Positions 9,314 through 17,854 of a stretch of 64,000 nucleotides of DNA are shown in pieces. Positions within the stretch are counted from its first letter, which is position 1. Each line of letters starts with the position of its first letter. Source of the stretch: Alteromonas salexigens. GTDB lineage: Bacteria; Pseudomonadota; Gammaproteobacteria; Enterobacterales; Alteromonadaceae. The DNA lies in NCBI RefSeq assembly GCF_025628895.1, contig NZ_JAOTJC010000016.1:1-64000 (forward strand). Direction: 5' to 3'. Under the pieces are notes generated by a model that was given only the letters and a program-made list of their open reading frames with translations, was not told the DNA's origin and made no database searches. The position numbers and the translations under genes are program-made.

Positions 9314-10213
9314 TTAATTTTCAGGCAATCCCACGTGCATCTGACCCCGGCCATAATCCATGGTCAGAATAAAATGCTTTAAGATATCGTAGCCAATCAG
9401 GCCAGACACCCGCTTTCCCTTGATCCGCGAACCGGTCTTGGAAAACTGATTTCTGATATTAAGGCGATTGCCTTCAGTGTTGAAGGACACCAATACGTTT
9501 TCCAGCGTGTAGGGGCCAAACACGACTTCTTTTACCCGGGTAGATTCAAGGTAGGAGGTGCGGGTTGCCCCCATCGCGCCCTCCACCGCATTTTGATCAG
9601 AGATAAGGTCCAGCGACTCGGCCAGCGTGCGCTCAATCAGTACGCCACCGCTGTTGCCGGTATCCAGAATTAGCCACACACTGCGACCATTGATGGTGAC
9701 TTTTACCAACGGCATGCCGGAGCCACGTTGATCAACGATATCAATATTCTGAAACTCGCCCAGATCCATGGCTTCACGGTTAACAATACGAAGCCGCTGG
9801 GCCGGGTAATCAATCTGCATGATGTTGCCGTAAAACAACGGCGAGCCAAGCAATAACCCTTTACTGTGATGCCCCAGAGAAAGCTCTACGACCTGGTCGA
9901 AAGACGTTTCCGTTTCAAACAGTTTAATGGGAACACCGGCCAACTTGTCGGCACGCTTTTCACCGAAAGCGCCGTCAATTCTGATTTTACCAACACGATT
10001 GTAATCCAGCTCATGCTTGCCTATAAATGCAGCATTAATGGCATTTATTTGAGCGCCGCTATCGAGAATAGCCGAGGTAGGAATCCCGCTCACTTCCGCA
10101 GGGAGAACGACATGACCGCCGGATAAGGTAAAATCCAACCATTTGGTGGCACCTGCCATAACGGGTAGTGACGTTAACAAATACACAAATATTGCAGTTA
10201 ACAATGACTTCAT
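9314..10213 (-). CDS. Periplasmic double retropepsin-like aspartyl protease
   Basis: This 299-residue protein has a cleavable signal peptide (residues 1-20, ending VMA-GA). Two retropepsin-like halves each carry an aspartate motif: AILDSGAQI (about residue 49) and LILDTGNSG (about 182). Each is followed by a flap-like region and a later hydrophobic Gly strand (LLLGSPLF, SGLIGYDIL). Single-domain bacterial retropepsins dimerise; here both halves are on one chain, so it could be active as a monomer like pepsin. The substrate is unknown. No operon partners. Confidence 0.75.
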   Translation of the reverse strand: MKSLLTAIFVYLLTSLPVMAGATKWLDFTLSGGHVVLPAEVSGIPTSAILDSGAQINAINAAFIGKHELDYNRVGKIRIDGAFGEKRADKLAGVPIKLFETETSFDQVVELSLGHHSKGLLLGSPLFYGNIMQIDYPAQRLRIVNREAMDLGEFQNIDIVDQRGSGMPLVKVTINGRSVWLILDTGNSGGVLIERTLAESLDLISDQNAVEGAMGATRTSYLESTRVKEVVFGPYTLENVLVSFNTEGNRLNIRNQFSKTGSRIKGKRVSGLIGYDILKHFILTMDYGRGQMHVGLPEN

Positions 10214-10425
10214 AACACTTCCTTGCTGTTTTTTTTAATTCCCAAGAAAAAGTTACCACAATCACATAGCGCTTTCACACTGTGTTGCTTTTCCTCAAAT
10301 GTTTTTTCAGGATAAACGGAACGTCCTGGCCAGCCAGCAGCCCGCGTACATCTTTCTCTTTCGTTATTGATTCAGGCCTGTAAATGCACTAGCTTACCGG
10401 CCACTTTATACATGGGGAGTAACAC

Positions 10426-11289
10426 GTGTCTCAATTGTTAGCCGTGACTGTATTATGGGCTTTTTCGTTTTCACTGATTGGTGAATATCTGGCTGGCAGT
10501 GTGGATAGCTACTTTGCGGTATTTACCCGTGTGTTGCTTGCAGCGTTGGTGTTTCTGCCGTTTTTAAAACTCTCCGAACTCACGCACAGACAAAAGCTCA
10601 TGCTGGCAGGCCTGGGCGCCGTGCAGCTGGGCCTGATGTATATCTTCTTTTACCATTCGTTTTTATACCTGTCAGTGCCTGAAGTGTTGTTGTTTACCAT
10701 CATCACACCGCTGTATGTGGCTATGCTCAACGACGCTTTATTTCGGCGCTTTACGCCGTTTCACTTACTGTGTGCCTGCATTGCCATGGCCGGGGCAGCG
10801 ATAATCCGCTTTCAGGGTGTAAGCACCAATTTCTGGACTGGCTTTTTCATTGTTCAGGGCGCCAATATCTGTTTTGCGCTGGGTCAGGTGGGCTATCGAA
10901 AACTCACCTCGACATTTGAAACCCCGGTGCCCCATTACCGGGTATTTGGCTGGTTCTATTTAGGCGCGCTGGCTGTGGCGTTACCCGCTTTTTTACTGTT
11001 CGGCGATAGTAGTAAACTGCCCGGCACCACTATGCAGTGGAGTGTGTTGGTATGGCTGGGTGTCATCGCGTCGGGCGTGGGTTACTACGTATGGAACCAG
11101 GGTGCCCTGAAAGTTTCAGCCGGGACACTGGCAATCATGAATAATGCGCTGATCCCTGCCGGGCTGTTAGTAAACCTGTTGCTTTGGCAAAAGGACACGG
11201 ATTTTGCCCGCCTGGCCCTGGGGGGCAGTATCATCGCCGGGGCATTGTGGTTATCACAGCATCGCAGCAACAAAAAGTCCGGACATTAA
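10426..11289 (+). CDS. EamA/DMT-family inner-membrane exporter
   Basis: This 287-residue protein has ten predicted hydrophobic segments in two EamA halves (about residues 3-125 and 143-278), the usual drug/metabolite transporter layout. Many relatives export amino acids or other small metabolites. The start is GTG at 10426, eight bases after a GGGGAG ribosome site. The last residues are basic (HRSNKKSGH), consistent with a cytoplasmic C-terminus. The substrate cannot be inferred. It stands alone. Confidence 0.85.
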   Translation: MSQLLAVTVLWAFSFSLIGEYLAGSVDSYFAVFTRVLLAALVFLPFLKLSELTHRQKLMLAGLGAVQLGLMYIFFYHSFLYLSVPEVLLFTIITPLYVAMLNDALFRRFTPFHLLCACIAMAGAAIIRFQGVSTNFWTGFFIVQGANICFALGQVGYRKLTSTFETPVPHYRVFGWFYLGALAVALPAFLLFGDSSKLPGTTMQWSVLVWLGVIASGVGYYVWNQGALKVSAGTLAIMNNALIPAGLLVNLLLWQKDTDFARLALGGSIIAGALWLSQHRSNKKSGH

Positions 11290-11384
11290 AGAGCGCCAAA
11301 TAGTTGGGTAATAAACTACTTGGGGCATTTTATGTCCAAACATCATCGAGCTTTTATTCGCGAGGCAAATAGCCTTCTCGAGCC

Positions 11385-11864
11385 TTAGGCGGGCCGGTAA
11401 CGACTGAGCATCGTGTAGTCTTTGCGCGGCCCGGTCACCCGCCAGTATGACTCCCAGACCGGCCACTGGTTAAAGACATAGTCCACCTTATAGTGATCAT
11501 TGCCACAAAGGTGTTCGGCCTGCGGTGTGTCCTTCGAAAAACTATGAAAAAAGCGGCCGTCTTCAAAGTACACATCAATTTGCTGGCTCGTGCCCGGTTG
11601 CCAGCAGTAAGTGCGTTCTGCTGAAAGCTGTCGCCCATCAGGCGCCGTCACCTGCCCGCTTTCCTGATAATTTAACCACGAACCACACCAGCTAAAGGTA
11701 GCCTCTCCCTCAAACACGAATTCGTCGCCATTACTCTGAATAATTTTGCGTTGGAGCTGCCACTGTCCGGCGAACGCCTGAAGGTGACTGTCGGCCTCTT
11801 TGGTTAGTTCCGTACCAGCATTGGCCTGCTGGCTTTTGTGACTGGGTTTACTCAATGGTTTCAC
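11385..11864 (-). CDS. DUF6314-family protein
   Basis: This 159-residue soluble protein is likely a lipocalin-like beta barrel. Conserved features of the family are visible: GQWQLQRKI (about 33), FEGEATFSWCG, LNYQESGQV, RTYCWQPG, VYFEDGRFFHSF (about 100), HLCGNDHYKVDYVF and the C-terminal WRVTGPRKDYTMLSRYRP. A basic, Ser/Gln-rich N-terminal 25 residues precede the domain. The start is a GTG. No function has been established for the family as far as I know. The gene is convergent with the EamA exporter upstream on the map and has no operon partner. Confidence 0.75.
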   Translation of the reverse strand: MKPLSKPSHKSQQANAGTELTKEADSHLQAFAGQWQLQRKIIQSNGDEFVFEGEATFSWCGSWLNYQESGQVTAPDGRQLSAERTYCWQPGTSQQIDVYFEDGRFFHSFSKDTPQAEHLCGNDHYKVDYVFNQWPVWESYWRVTGPRKDYTMLSRYRPA

Positions 11865-12039
11865 AATATAAGAATTAATTTTCCCAGACTATAAAAGCCT
11901 GACTGCGGTAACGCAATCCTAACCCCTCTCTGAATTACAACCGGCTGCGAACACAACTAACTCCACCTCACCTTGCCATTCAGCTCCGGCCTGACGACGT
12001 TACCATGTTCACACCACCTACCAGCCGCTTTTGTGAAAA

Positions 12040-12051
12040 CGATTGCAATCG
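12040..12051. promoter_or_regulatory. Perfect 12-bp palindrome upstream of the alcohol dehydrogenase gene
   Basis: CGATTGCAATCG is a perfect palindrome centred about 70 bp before the ATG at 12116. The form resembles operators bound by LacI/GalR-family repressors. No regulator gene of that family lies in the window, so this is only a candidate site. Confidence 0.4.
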
Positions 12052-12115
12052 GCAGCAAGCCAATTCCGCATTTGCCACGTAACTACACCACATTCTTAAA
12101 AAACAGAGGTATTTA

Positions 12116-13168
12116 ATGAAAACTGTCGGTTATGCCGCGCACGACACCGATGCGCATATGGTGCCCTACCACTTTGAGCGCCGTGCACTGCGTGATAACG
12201 ATGTCGCCATCGAAATTCTTTATAGCGGCATTTGTCACTCAGACTTACACACGGTCAATGGCGACTGGGGCCCGCAGACCTATCCGTTAGTACCCGGCCA
12301 CGAAATTGTCGGTAAGGTTATCGACGTCGGCCCGGATGTTAAAGACTACGAAGTTGGCCAGCATGTAGCCGTTGGCTGCATGGTAGACAGCTGTCAGGAC
12401 TGTGACCAGTGTCATAATCATGAGGAACAATACTGCCGTAATGGCATGACGCCTACCTATGGCGCGCCCGACCGTATCGACGGCACCATCACTCAGGGCG
12501 GCTATTCCAAACACATTATTGTGCGTGAGCAGTTTGTCCTGCGTGTGCCAGACGCACTGGATTTAACCAAAACTGCGCCCATTTTATGTGCCGGCATCAC
12601 CACCTACTCACCGCTACGTACCTGGGATGTGAAAGAAGGGAGTCGGGTTGGCGTGGTCGGACTCGGCGGCCTTGGTCACATGGCGGTTAAACTGGCAGTG
12701 GCCATGGGTGCTGAAGTCACGGTAATCAGTCGCTCAGATGCCAAAAGTGAGGAGGCAAAAGAGTTGGGCGCGACAGGCATTCTGGTCTCTACCGACGAAG
12801 ACGCCATGAAAGACTCGGCAAATGCATTCGACATTATCTTAGACACGGTGCCCGTAAAACACGACGTGACCCAGTATGCGCCGCTGCTGGACGTGGACGG
12901 CTCACTGGTTATTGTTGGTCAGGTGGGTCCGTTGGAAGAACCCTCCACCATTCCACTGGTTACCGGTCGTCGGCGTATTGCCGGCTCGTTGATTGGCGGC
13001 ATTCAGGAAACGCAGGAAGTGCTGGATTTTTGTGCCAAGCACAACATTCACCCAGAGTGTAAGATGATCCGCCCTGATGAAGTGAATACGGCCTATGAAC
13101 ACCTTACCAAAGGGGATATTGCCTATCGCTTCGTGATGGACATGTCGTCACTGGAAGTAGATGAATAA
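12116..13168 (+). CDS. Zinc-dependent alcohol dehydrogenase, CAD/YahK type
   Basis: This 350-residue medium-chain dehydrogenase likely reduces aldehydes with NADPH. Catalytic zinc ligands lie in GICHSDLH (Cys and neighbouring His, about residue 38), GHEIVG (about 60) and CAGIT (about 155). The structural zinc is held by CMVDSCQDCDQC plus a later Cys in EEQYC (about 92-112). The Rossmann motif is VGVVGLGGLGHMAVK (about 176-190). SRSDAK after the second strand suits NADP binding. It has a ribosome site (AGAGG) upstream, a possible operator at 12040-12051 and a strong bidirectional terminator after it, so it is monocistronic. Confidence 0.88.
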   Translation: MKTVGYAAHDTDAHMVPYHFERRALRDNDVAIEILYSGICHSDLHTVNGDWGPQTYPLVPGHEIVGKVIDVGPDVKDYEVGQHVAVGCMVDSCQDCDQCHNHEEQYCRNGMTPTYGAPDRIDGTITQGGYSKHIIVREQFVLRVPDALDLTKTAPILCAGITTYSPLRTWDVKEGSRVGVVGLGGLGHMAVKLAVAMGAEVTVISRSDAKSEEAKELGATGILVSTDEDAMKDSANAFDIILDTVPVKHDVTQYAPLLDVDGSLVIVGQVGPLEEPSTIPLVTGRRRIAGSLIGGIQETQEVLDFCAKHNIHPECKMIRPDEVNTAYEHLTKGDIAYRFVMDMSSLEVDE

Positions 13169-13196
13169 GCTTACCGTTTAACGTTACTACGATATA

Positions 13197-13231
13197 AAAG
13201 CCGGTGTGACCCATTGTCACGCCGGCTTTTT
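13197..13231. terminator. Bidirectional rho-independent terminator
   Basis: A 15-bp stem with one mismatch (AAAAGCCGGTGTGAC against GTCACGCCGGCTTTT) encloses a CCATT loop, with T6 on the plus side and an A-run on the left. It lies between the alcohol dehydrogenase gene and the convergent lyase gene and should stop both. Confidence 0.9.
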
Positions 13232-13258
13232 TCTTGCCGTTTCTCAACCCCTGATTAA

Positions 13259-14356
13259 TTACTCCGCAAGACAAGCTGCCAGATGTGCTTTCCAGTATTC
13301 GGTGGGCTGACTGACGGCATTACTGCCAACGGACACTTCGCATACACATGAGGTCGCATCGCCAGCGCGCGGCAGAGGAAGTACCAGCACACCGGTTTGC
13401 TCAGCATAGCGAACTATCTTTTGCGCCAGGGTCTCTGGTGGCATACCAAAGTGCAGATGGAACATGGCCGCCTGCGGTGTTGCCGGCGCAAGGGAAACCG
13501 GCAGGGATGAGAGGGCTGTCGCCAGTTCCCGGGTATACGCCACATACTGTGCCATGCAGGGTAAGTACTTTGCCAGCCCCTCGCGGGCGGCAATGACCTC
13601 CACATACTGGGTAATTGGGTTTCCCCCTGCCCGTCTCGCCCACACTTTTGTTTGCGCTATCAATGACTCCGTGCCCAGCAATGCCGCCCCGAAGATTCCG
13701 CCTAAGTCTTTGTAGAAGCTCACATACACACTGTCGAACAAGGCCGCAATATCGGGTAAATCACGTTCATAATAGGGGGTAACTTGCCAGACACGGGCAC
13801 CGTCCAGATGCATTTTCACCTCATGACGAGAACACCATGCGCGTATTGCCAGCAGTTCATTCCAGCTCGGTAACGCGCCGCCAATTTCCCGCATGGGTAG
13901 CTCCAGGATCACGGCAGCGGTATGTTGCGGGTTGAGTTTCTTCACATCTGCCACCCCGAATACCCTATTGAAAGTGCCACACGGTGCCGCTTTCAGCTGC
14001 CATAGCTCTTCAATGGCATTATGTTCGTGCAACAGCAAATGTGAGGTGGGGTGTAAACCAATACGATTGCGGCCAGAGGCGTCTGCGTAACATTTCATGG
14101 CGGCGCACTGTGCCAGTGTGCCGGTAGGCAGAAACACACAGGCCGACTTACCAAACAGGGTGGCTAACTCATCCTCAAAGGCACTCACCACCCCACCGCT
14201 GCCGTAACTGTCACGTCGCTCATCAGGCGATACCGCGTGACTTAACGCAGCCAGCTCCTCGCTCATGTCAGCCTGGGCGTGACGGTGCATTGTGGCGATG
14301 GCACTATCAGCCACGGCATTGAAGTGCCGGGTAAGATGAGGGGAAATGAGGGGCAT
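13259..14356 (-). CDS. PLP-dependent threonine aldolase / beta-eliminating lyase family protein
   Basis: This 365-residue fold-type I PLP enzyme is of the low-specificity threonine aldolase kind, which splits threonine or allo-threonine into glycine and acetaldehyde. The PLP-binding Asp is in MHLDGAR (about residue 198). The Schiff-base Lys is in SFYKDLGG (about 222). Substrate and phosphate contacts appear as LPTGTLAQ (about 76) and a His-rich SHLLLHEHNA. The motif order and length fit the family, but true substrate preference is uncertain because several lyases share this fold. It is monocistronic and shares the terminator at 13197-13231. Confidence 0.8.
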   Translation of the reverse strand: MPLISPHLTRHFNAVADSAIATMHRHAQADMSEELAALSHAVSPDERRDSYGSGGVVSAFEDELATLFGKSACVFLPTGTLAQCAAMKCYADASGRNRIGLHPTSHLLLHEHNAIEELWQLKAAPCGTFNRVFGVADVKKLNPQHTAAVILELPMREIGGALPSWNELLAIRAWCSRHEVKMHLDGARVWQVTPYYERDLPDIAALFDSVYVSFYKDLGGIFGAALLGTESLIAQTKVWARRAGGNPITQYVEVIAAREGLAKYLPCMAQYVAYTRELATALSSLPVSLAPATPQAAMFHLHFGMPPETLAQKIVRYAEQTGVLVLPLPRAGDATSCVCEVSVGSNAVSQPTEYWKAHLAACLAE

Positions 14357-14432
14357 GGACCTTCCACTTTAACGTTACAGATAGCGGCTGAGTATACCGC
14401 TTAGCCATTAATTTGTAAGGCAGGGGCAAACG

Positions 14433-14660
14433 TTAGTCGGCGTGCCTGTTGTCGGTAATGTCCACCAGCAAGCGTCCCAGCGAGCCAATTAACATAAAAA
14501 ATGAACCAATAATAAACAGCCATACGCCCAGGGTTTTATATTCTTCGAATGTGGGAAGAAATAATATACTGCCCACGAAGAACGTAATATTGCCAAATAA
14601 GCCCAACGAGATGTGGATCCAGCCATATTCATTTACTATGAGTTTAAGCGCAGAATTCAT
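14433..14660 (-). CDS. YrhK-like small membrane protein
   Basis: This 75-residue protein has two hydrophobic segments (about 17-36 and 46-66). The arrangement WIHISLGLFGNITFFVGSILF, then GVWLFIIGSFFMLIGSLGR, matches the YrhK-like domain found in short bacterial membrane proteins. The function is unknown. It lies alone between the aldolase-like gene and a terminator that ends the next leftward gene. Confidence 0.7.
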   Translation of the reverse strand: MNSALKLIVNEYGWIHISLGLFGNITFFVGSILFLPTFEEYKTLGVWLFIIGSFFMLIGSLGRLLVDITDNRHAD

Positions 14661-14743
14661 AATAAAGTTCCTTGCCGTTTATTTTCAGTTGCCTGGGTAA
14701 GCTTAGTGGTGATTGTTTCGCATGGCGGTAATGTCAGGATAAA

Positions 14744-14763
14744 GCGCCCACAGAAGTGGGCGC
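14744..14763 (-). terminator. Terminator after the repeat-containing membrane protein gene
   Basis: A perfect 8-bp GC-rich stem, GCGCCCAC/GTGGGCGC, has a four-base loop followed by TTTAT on the minus strand. It lies 15 bp after the stop of the gene at 14778. Confidence 0.75.
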
Positions 14764-14777
14764 GAAAGGCAGGAGTA

Positions 14778-16469
14778 TTACAACAGGTTGCTGGCCAGTG
14801 CACCGGCTACTGCGGCTGACACACCGCTCACAAGTGCAGAGATAAACAACCACCAGGCAGCAGAGGCGGCAGTGCGACGCACCGCTTCTGACTCTGCCAG
14901 TGCGCGTTTATGCAGATCATCCATTCTGCGTTTCGCTTCTTCCTGAAAGGTATCCAGATTTTTCTTCAGATCCGCTTTGGCCTCGTTGAACTTCGCCATA
15001 TAGGTGTCGATATCATCGTTACTCAACTGATTATTATTAGTCAGCAGAGCACGCACCGTCTGTTCGTCCATTCTGTCCAGACGTCTTGAAAGCACCTCCG
15101 GCGCAGTTTTCGGATTATCAAGAATTGTCATAAAGTCGGCTTTCAGATCCCGGTAGGACAGTTCTGGACGCTGCATTCTGTCGAACCAGCGCTGTACGGC
15201 ATTCTCAGCTTCGGCACGTTTAACAGGTAAATTACTGGTACCAGTGCCCTGCTCATTTCCGGCATCACTCTGTGACCCGTTAGAAAGCTTGTCAGCCACT
15301 TTATCGAAAGCAGCCAGCACAGAGTCCGCTTTCTTCTCATCCATGTCTTTGTGCGACGAAATCACCGCTTTGATGGTGTTCCGATCCAGCCGGCGCAGGC
15401 GCTGCGACACCACATCTTTGGAACTGGACGGGTTGCTGAAAATCCGCTCCAGGTCGTTTTCCAGTTCTTCAGAAGACACTTCAGACTGACCCAGGTTGTC
15501 CAGGTAATCACTCACGGCCTGACGATATTGCTTACCTTGCTCTTCATCGCCCGGTGTAAGTTTATCCACAGCGGCAGTAGCACGCTCCTTGTGAGTGTTA
15601 CCTTCGCGGGCTGCGGCTTTTATATCATCCAGCGTGTCGCTGACCTTCTGTTTGTCCTCTTTGCTCATGTTAGGCTGCTTGTTCGCCACTTCTACAATGA
15701 GCTTCTTGGTTTGATCAGAATCATCGGTTACAAACTTTTCATCCACTTCCAGTTCGTGCAGCAGGCTTTCCAGCTCCTTACGTAGCGACTTGGCAGAAAA
15801 GTCTGATGATGCCTGATTCAGGTATTCCTTAATCTTCTTGTCGATATCCGACAGGTCGAATTCTTCACGAATTTCCTGATGCAGCGTTTTAATGGTTTCT
15901 CTCGCGAAATCTTTAGGATCTGCCTGTTTGTCCGATGAAAACAGCGAAGACACTGCCCCGCCAGTAGACACCAGACCTGAGCGCAAAAACTCAAACAAAC
16001 GGCCAGTAATACTGGTAGCCAGTTTGACATCAATATACAAACACACGATGAAAAACAGCGCCCACACTACCAAGCCGGTAATGGCGCCATTTAGGAACGT
16101 TGTGGCGTGTGCCAGATCCAGTGCCAGCCAGGTACCGGCAAACAGTGAAATAGACATGGTGAGGGTATTAAAAATGCCTAACCCTGACGTAACCTTCGTA
16201 CCGGCTGCGCCGACTTTGGAACTACTGTTGTCTGACGAACTGCTACTAAATTCGGCGTCCCGCAGGTCGCCTGTTGCCGTTATCCCTAACGCTACCGCCA
16301 GATTACTGAGTAAAAACTGAATAGCCAGTGCTATCACCACCCCAGCCAGCACACTGATAAAAAAGTGGCCGGAGAGTGACACCACGGCAGTACTTTGTGT
16401 TTGTGCGACAGCCGCAGAGGGTGCGACGAGTGCGGCTAAACCTAGAGATGCACGAGTTTTGCTGAGCAT
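14778..16469 (-). CDS. Large membrane-anchored repeat/coiled-coil protein, unknown function
   Basis: This 563-residue protein has no recognised enzymatic domain. Residues 1-23 look like a signal peptide or first helix. Membrane helices lie at about 32-58, 100-122 and 128-152, and one C-terminal helix spans about 538-562. The long charged middle contains two clear tandem modules of about 65 residues (near 326-395 and 432-500) sharing the pattern L..D...I..NP....V.S.RL.R.D..T....., and a weaker third copy near 222-300. The tail (about 490-535) is helical and Lys/Glu/Arg-rich. Similar proteins are sometimes labelled CAP-Gly in databases, which nothing here supports. It is monocistronic with its own terminator. 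Confidence 0.7.
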   Translation of the reverse strand: MLSKTRASLGLAALVAPSAAVAQTQSTAVVSLSGHFFISVLAGVVIALAIQFLLSNLAVALGITATGDLRDAEFSSSSSDNSSSKVGAAGTKVTSGLGIFNTLTMSISLFAGTWLALDLAHATTFLNGAITGLVVWALFFIVCLYIDVKLATSITGRLFEFLRSGLVSTGGAVSSLFSSDKQADPKDFARETIKTLHQEIREEFDLSDIDKKIKEYLNQASSDFSAKSLRKELESLLHELEVDEKFVTDDSDQTKKLIVEVANKQPNMSKEDKQKVSDTLDDIKAAAREGNTHKERATAAVDKLTPGDEEQGKQYRQAVSDYLDNLGQSEVSSEELENDLERIFSNPSSSKDVVSQRLRRLDRNTIKAVISSHKDMDEKKADSVLAAFDKVADKLSNGSQSDAGNEQGTGTSNLPVKRAEAENAVQRWFDRMQRPELSYRDLKADFMTILDNPKTAPEVLSRRLDRMDEQTVRALLTNNNQLSNDDIDTYMAKFNEAKADLKKNLDTFQEEAKRRMDDLHKRALAESEAVRRTAASAAWWLFISALVSGVSAAVAGALASNLL

Positions 16470-16715
16470 ACGATTCCTTCCTCACGTTAACTGTTTGTCA
16501 CTTGTACCCGCCGGCCGGCGAAATGGATTTATTTTTCACCACTTATATGAAGGTGTTTTGCTCTTGGGTAAGCAAAGTGATCTAAAGCTGGCGAGGTAAG
16601 CAAGTAATCACACACCTGAGGCCCGCGATTTGGTATGCAGCCTACCTGTTGGTACTGGTCAGACGGCTCGTCACGTGCCAGTAACCCGCGGTGCTACTTC
16701 GTACGCAGTGCTAAA

Positions 16716-17522
16716 CTAGGTATGAAACACACTGCGCTGCAATTGCCGGTACCATCGCGCGCCCATCCAGAAGCCTGCGATGATATACGGGAGACCGCCC
16801 ATCACCCACATGAGCAGCCCTGCTAACTGCTGATCTGCCAGGCTGCGGGCTTCGCCATAGAACGGCGACGGGGCGAAGGTCAGCAGCGCGCCCAGAAAGC
16901 CGGTATGCATAAGCGTAAATACCATGGCCAGTAACGCCATGGGTGCTTTTTTTATTGTGGCGTTCAGACATGCCCACCAAAACCACACTGCCGAAACAAT
17001 AAAGCAAGCATGTTCAAATACATGAACCCAGGGGTTAGTGAGTGCCAGCATATAAAACTGGGGAATGTGCCAGAACCAGATCACGGCAGCATGTATATAG
17101 GCGCACCCCATAGGATACTGGGTAATGGCAAAGGCTTTTTTCAAGGGGGTTTTAACGTAGCGCCCGCTGCCCCGGTAAATTTGCAGCAGGGGCTTACTCA
17201 TCGCCAGGGCGGGCGCTATCACCACAATCATAAACATGTGCTGGGTCATATGGGCCGACGAGCTCTGCTCAGCCCAGGTATCCAACGGCCCCACTATGGT
17301 AAATACGGTGATAATCATGGCCAGATGAAACAGTCCCTGCCGCCACTTCAGGGCAGAGGCATAGCGGACACCGCGCACGTACACACACCAGAGCACCAGT
17401 ACTATCAGCACTGAAAGTCCGGCTGCCACGGCTTCCTGCCCGCTGCTGGCAAACGGACTATGTGCCTGGCTGCTAAACGGCACCAGTGCGGCCAGGCCAG
17501 CAATGATGCGCGCTACATGCAT
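16716..17522 (-). CDS. ctaG: Cytochrome c oxidase assembly protein, CtaG (caa3 type)
   Basis: This 268-residue polytopic membrane protein of the Bacillus CtaG family is needed for assembly of caa3-type oxidases, probably in copper insertion. An N-terminal signal-like segment ends at AHSPFA. About six to seven membrane helices follow, with conserved His-containing stretches (SAHMTQHMFMIVVIAPALAM, WFWHIPQFY, VFEHACFIVSA, LMHTGFLGALL, QQLAGLLMWVMGGLPY). It is the last gene of the coxB-coxAC-orf-ctaG operon and overlaps the preceding small membrane gene by 10 bp. It is unrelated to the Cox11-type protein that shares the name. Confidence 0.88.
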   Translation of the reverse strand: MHVARIIAGLAALVPFSSQAHSPFASSGQEAVAAGLSVLIVLVLWCVYVRGVRYASALKWRQGLFHLAMIITVFTIVGPLDTWAEQSSSAHMTQHMFMIVVIAPALAMSKPLLQIYRGSGRYVKTPLKKAFAITQYPMGCAYIHAAVIWFWHIPQFYMLALTNPWVHVFEHACFIVSAVWFWWACLNATIKKAPMALLAMVFTLMHTGFLGALLTFAPSPFYGEARSLADQQLAGLLMWVMGGLPYIIAGFWMGARWYRQLQRSVFHT

Positions 17523-17854
17523 GGGGGGATGCCCAACAACGGCAATGCTATAGCCACTGTCGCCACGCTCGCGGCCAGATAACCACCAGCGGCCAGACTG
17601 AGTGTGAACCGGCCATGCCCTGTAGCCGAGCGCTTCATTTGCCAGCTTAACCAGGCGCAGTAACCCAGGTACCCGGCAGTTACTGCGGAGACTCCCAGCA
17701 ACGTCAGGTTAATCCAGTTTAGTGCCCCGGCGGCCGGTGACGGCGGAGCCCACTGGCATCCTAATGCCGCGCCTGCATAAACCACAATAAACCATACCGC
17801 CCACACTATTAGCCCGGTAACCAGATGCCAGGCGCTGTAATTCACCGGTTTCAT
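17513..17854 (-). CDS. Small membrane protein of the cytochrome oxidase operon
   Basis: This 113-residue protein has three membrane helices (about residues 8-30, 44-66 and 85-108). The position suggests an accessory or subunit-IV-like component of the oxidase, but the sequence is not diagnostic. The ATG at 17854 overlaps the coxAC stop as ATGA, implying coupled translation. The longer open frame upstream, from 17929, lies inside coxAC and was rejected. The 3' end overlaps ctaG. Confidence 0.7.
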   Translation of the reverse strand: MKPVNYSAWHLVTGLIVWAVWFIVVYAGAALGCQWAPPSPAAGALNWINLTLLGVSAVTAGYLGYCAWLSWQMKRSATGHGRFTLSLAAGGYLAASVATVAIALPLLGIPPCM

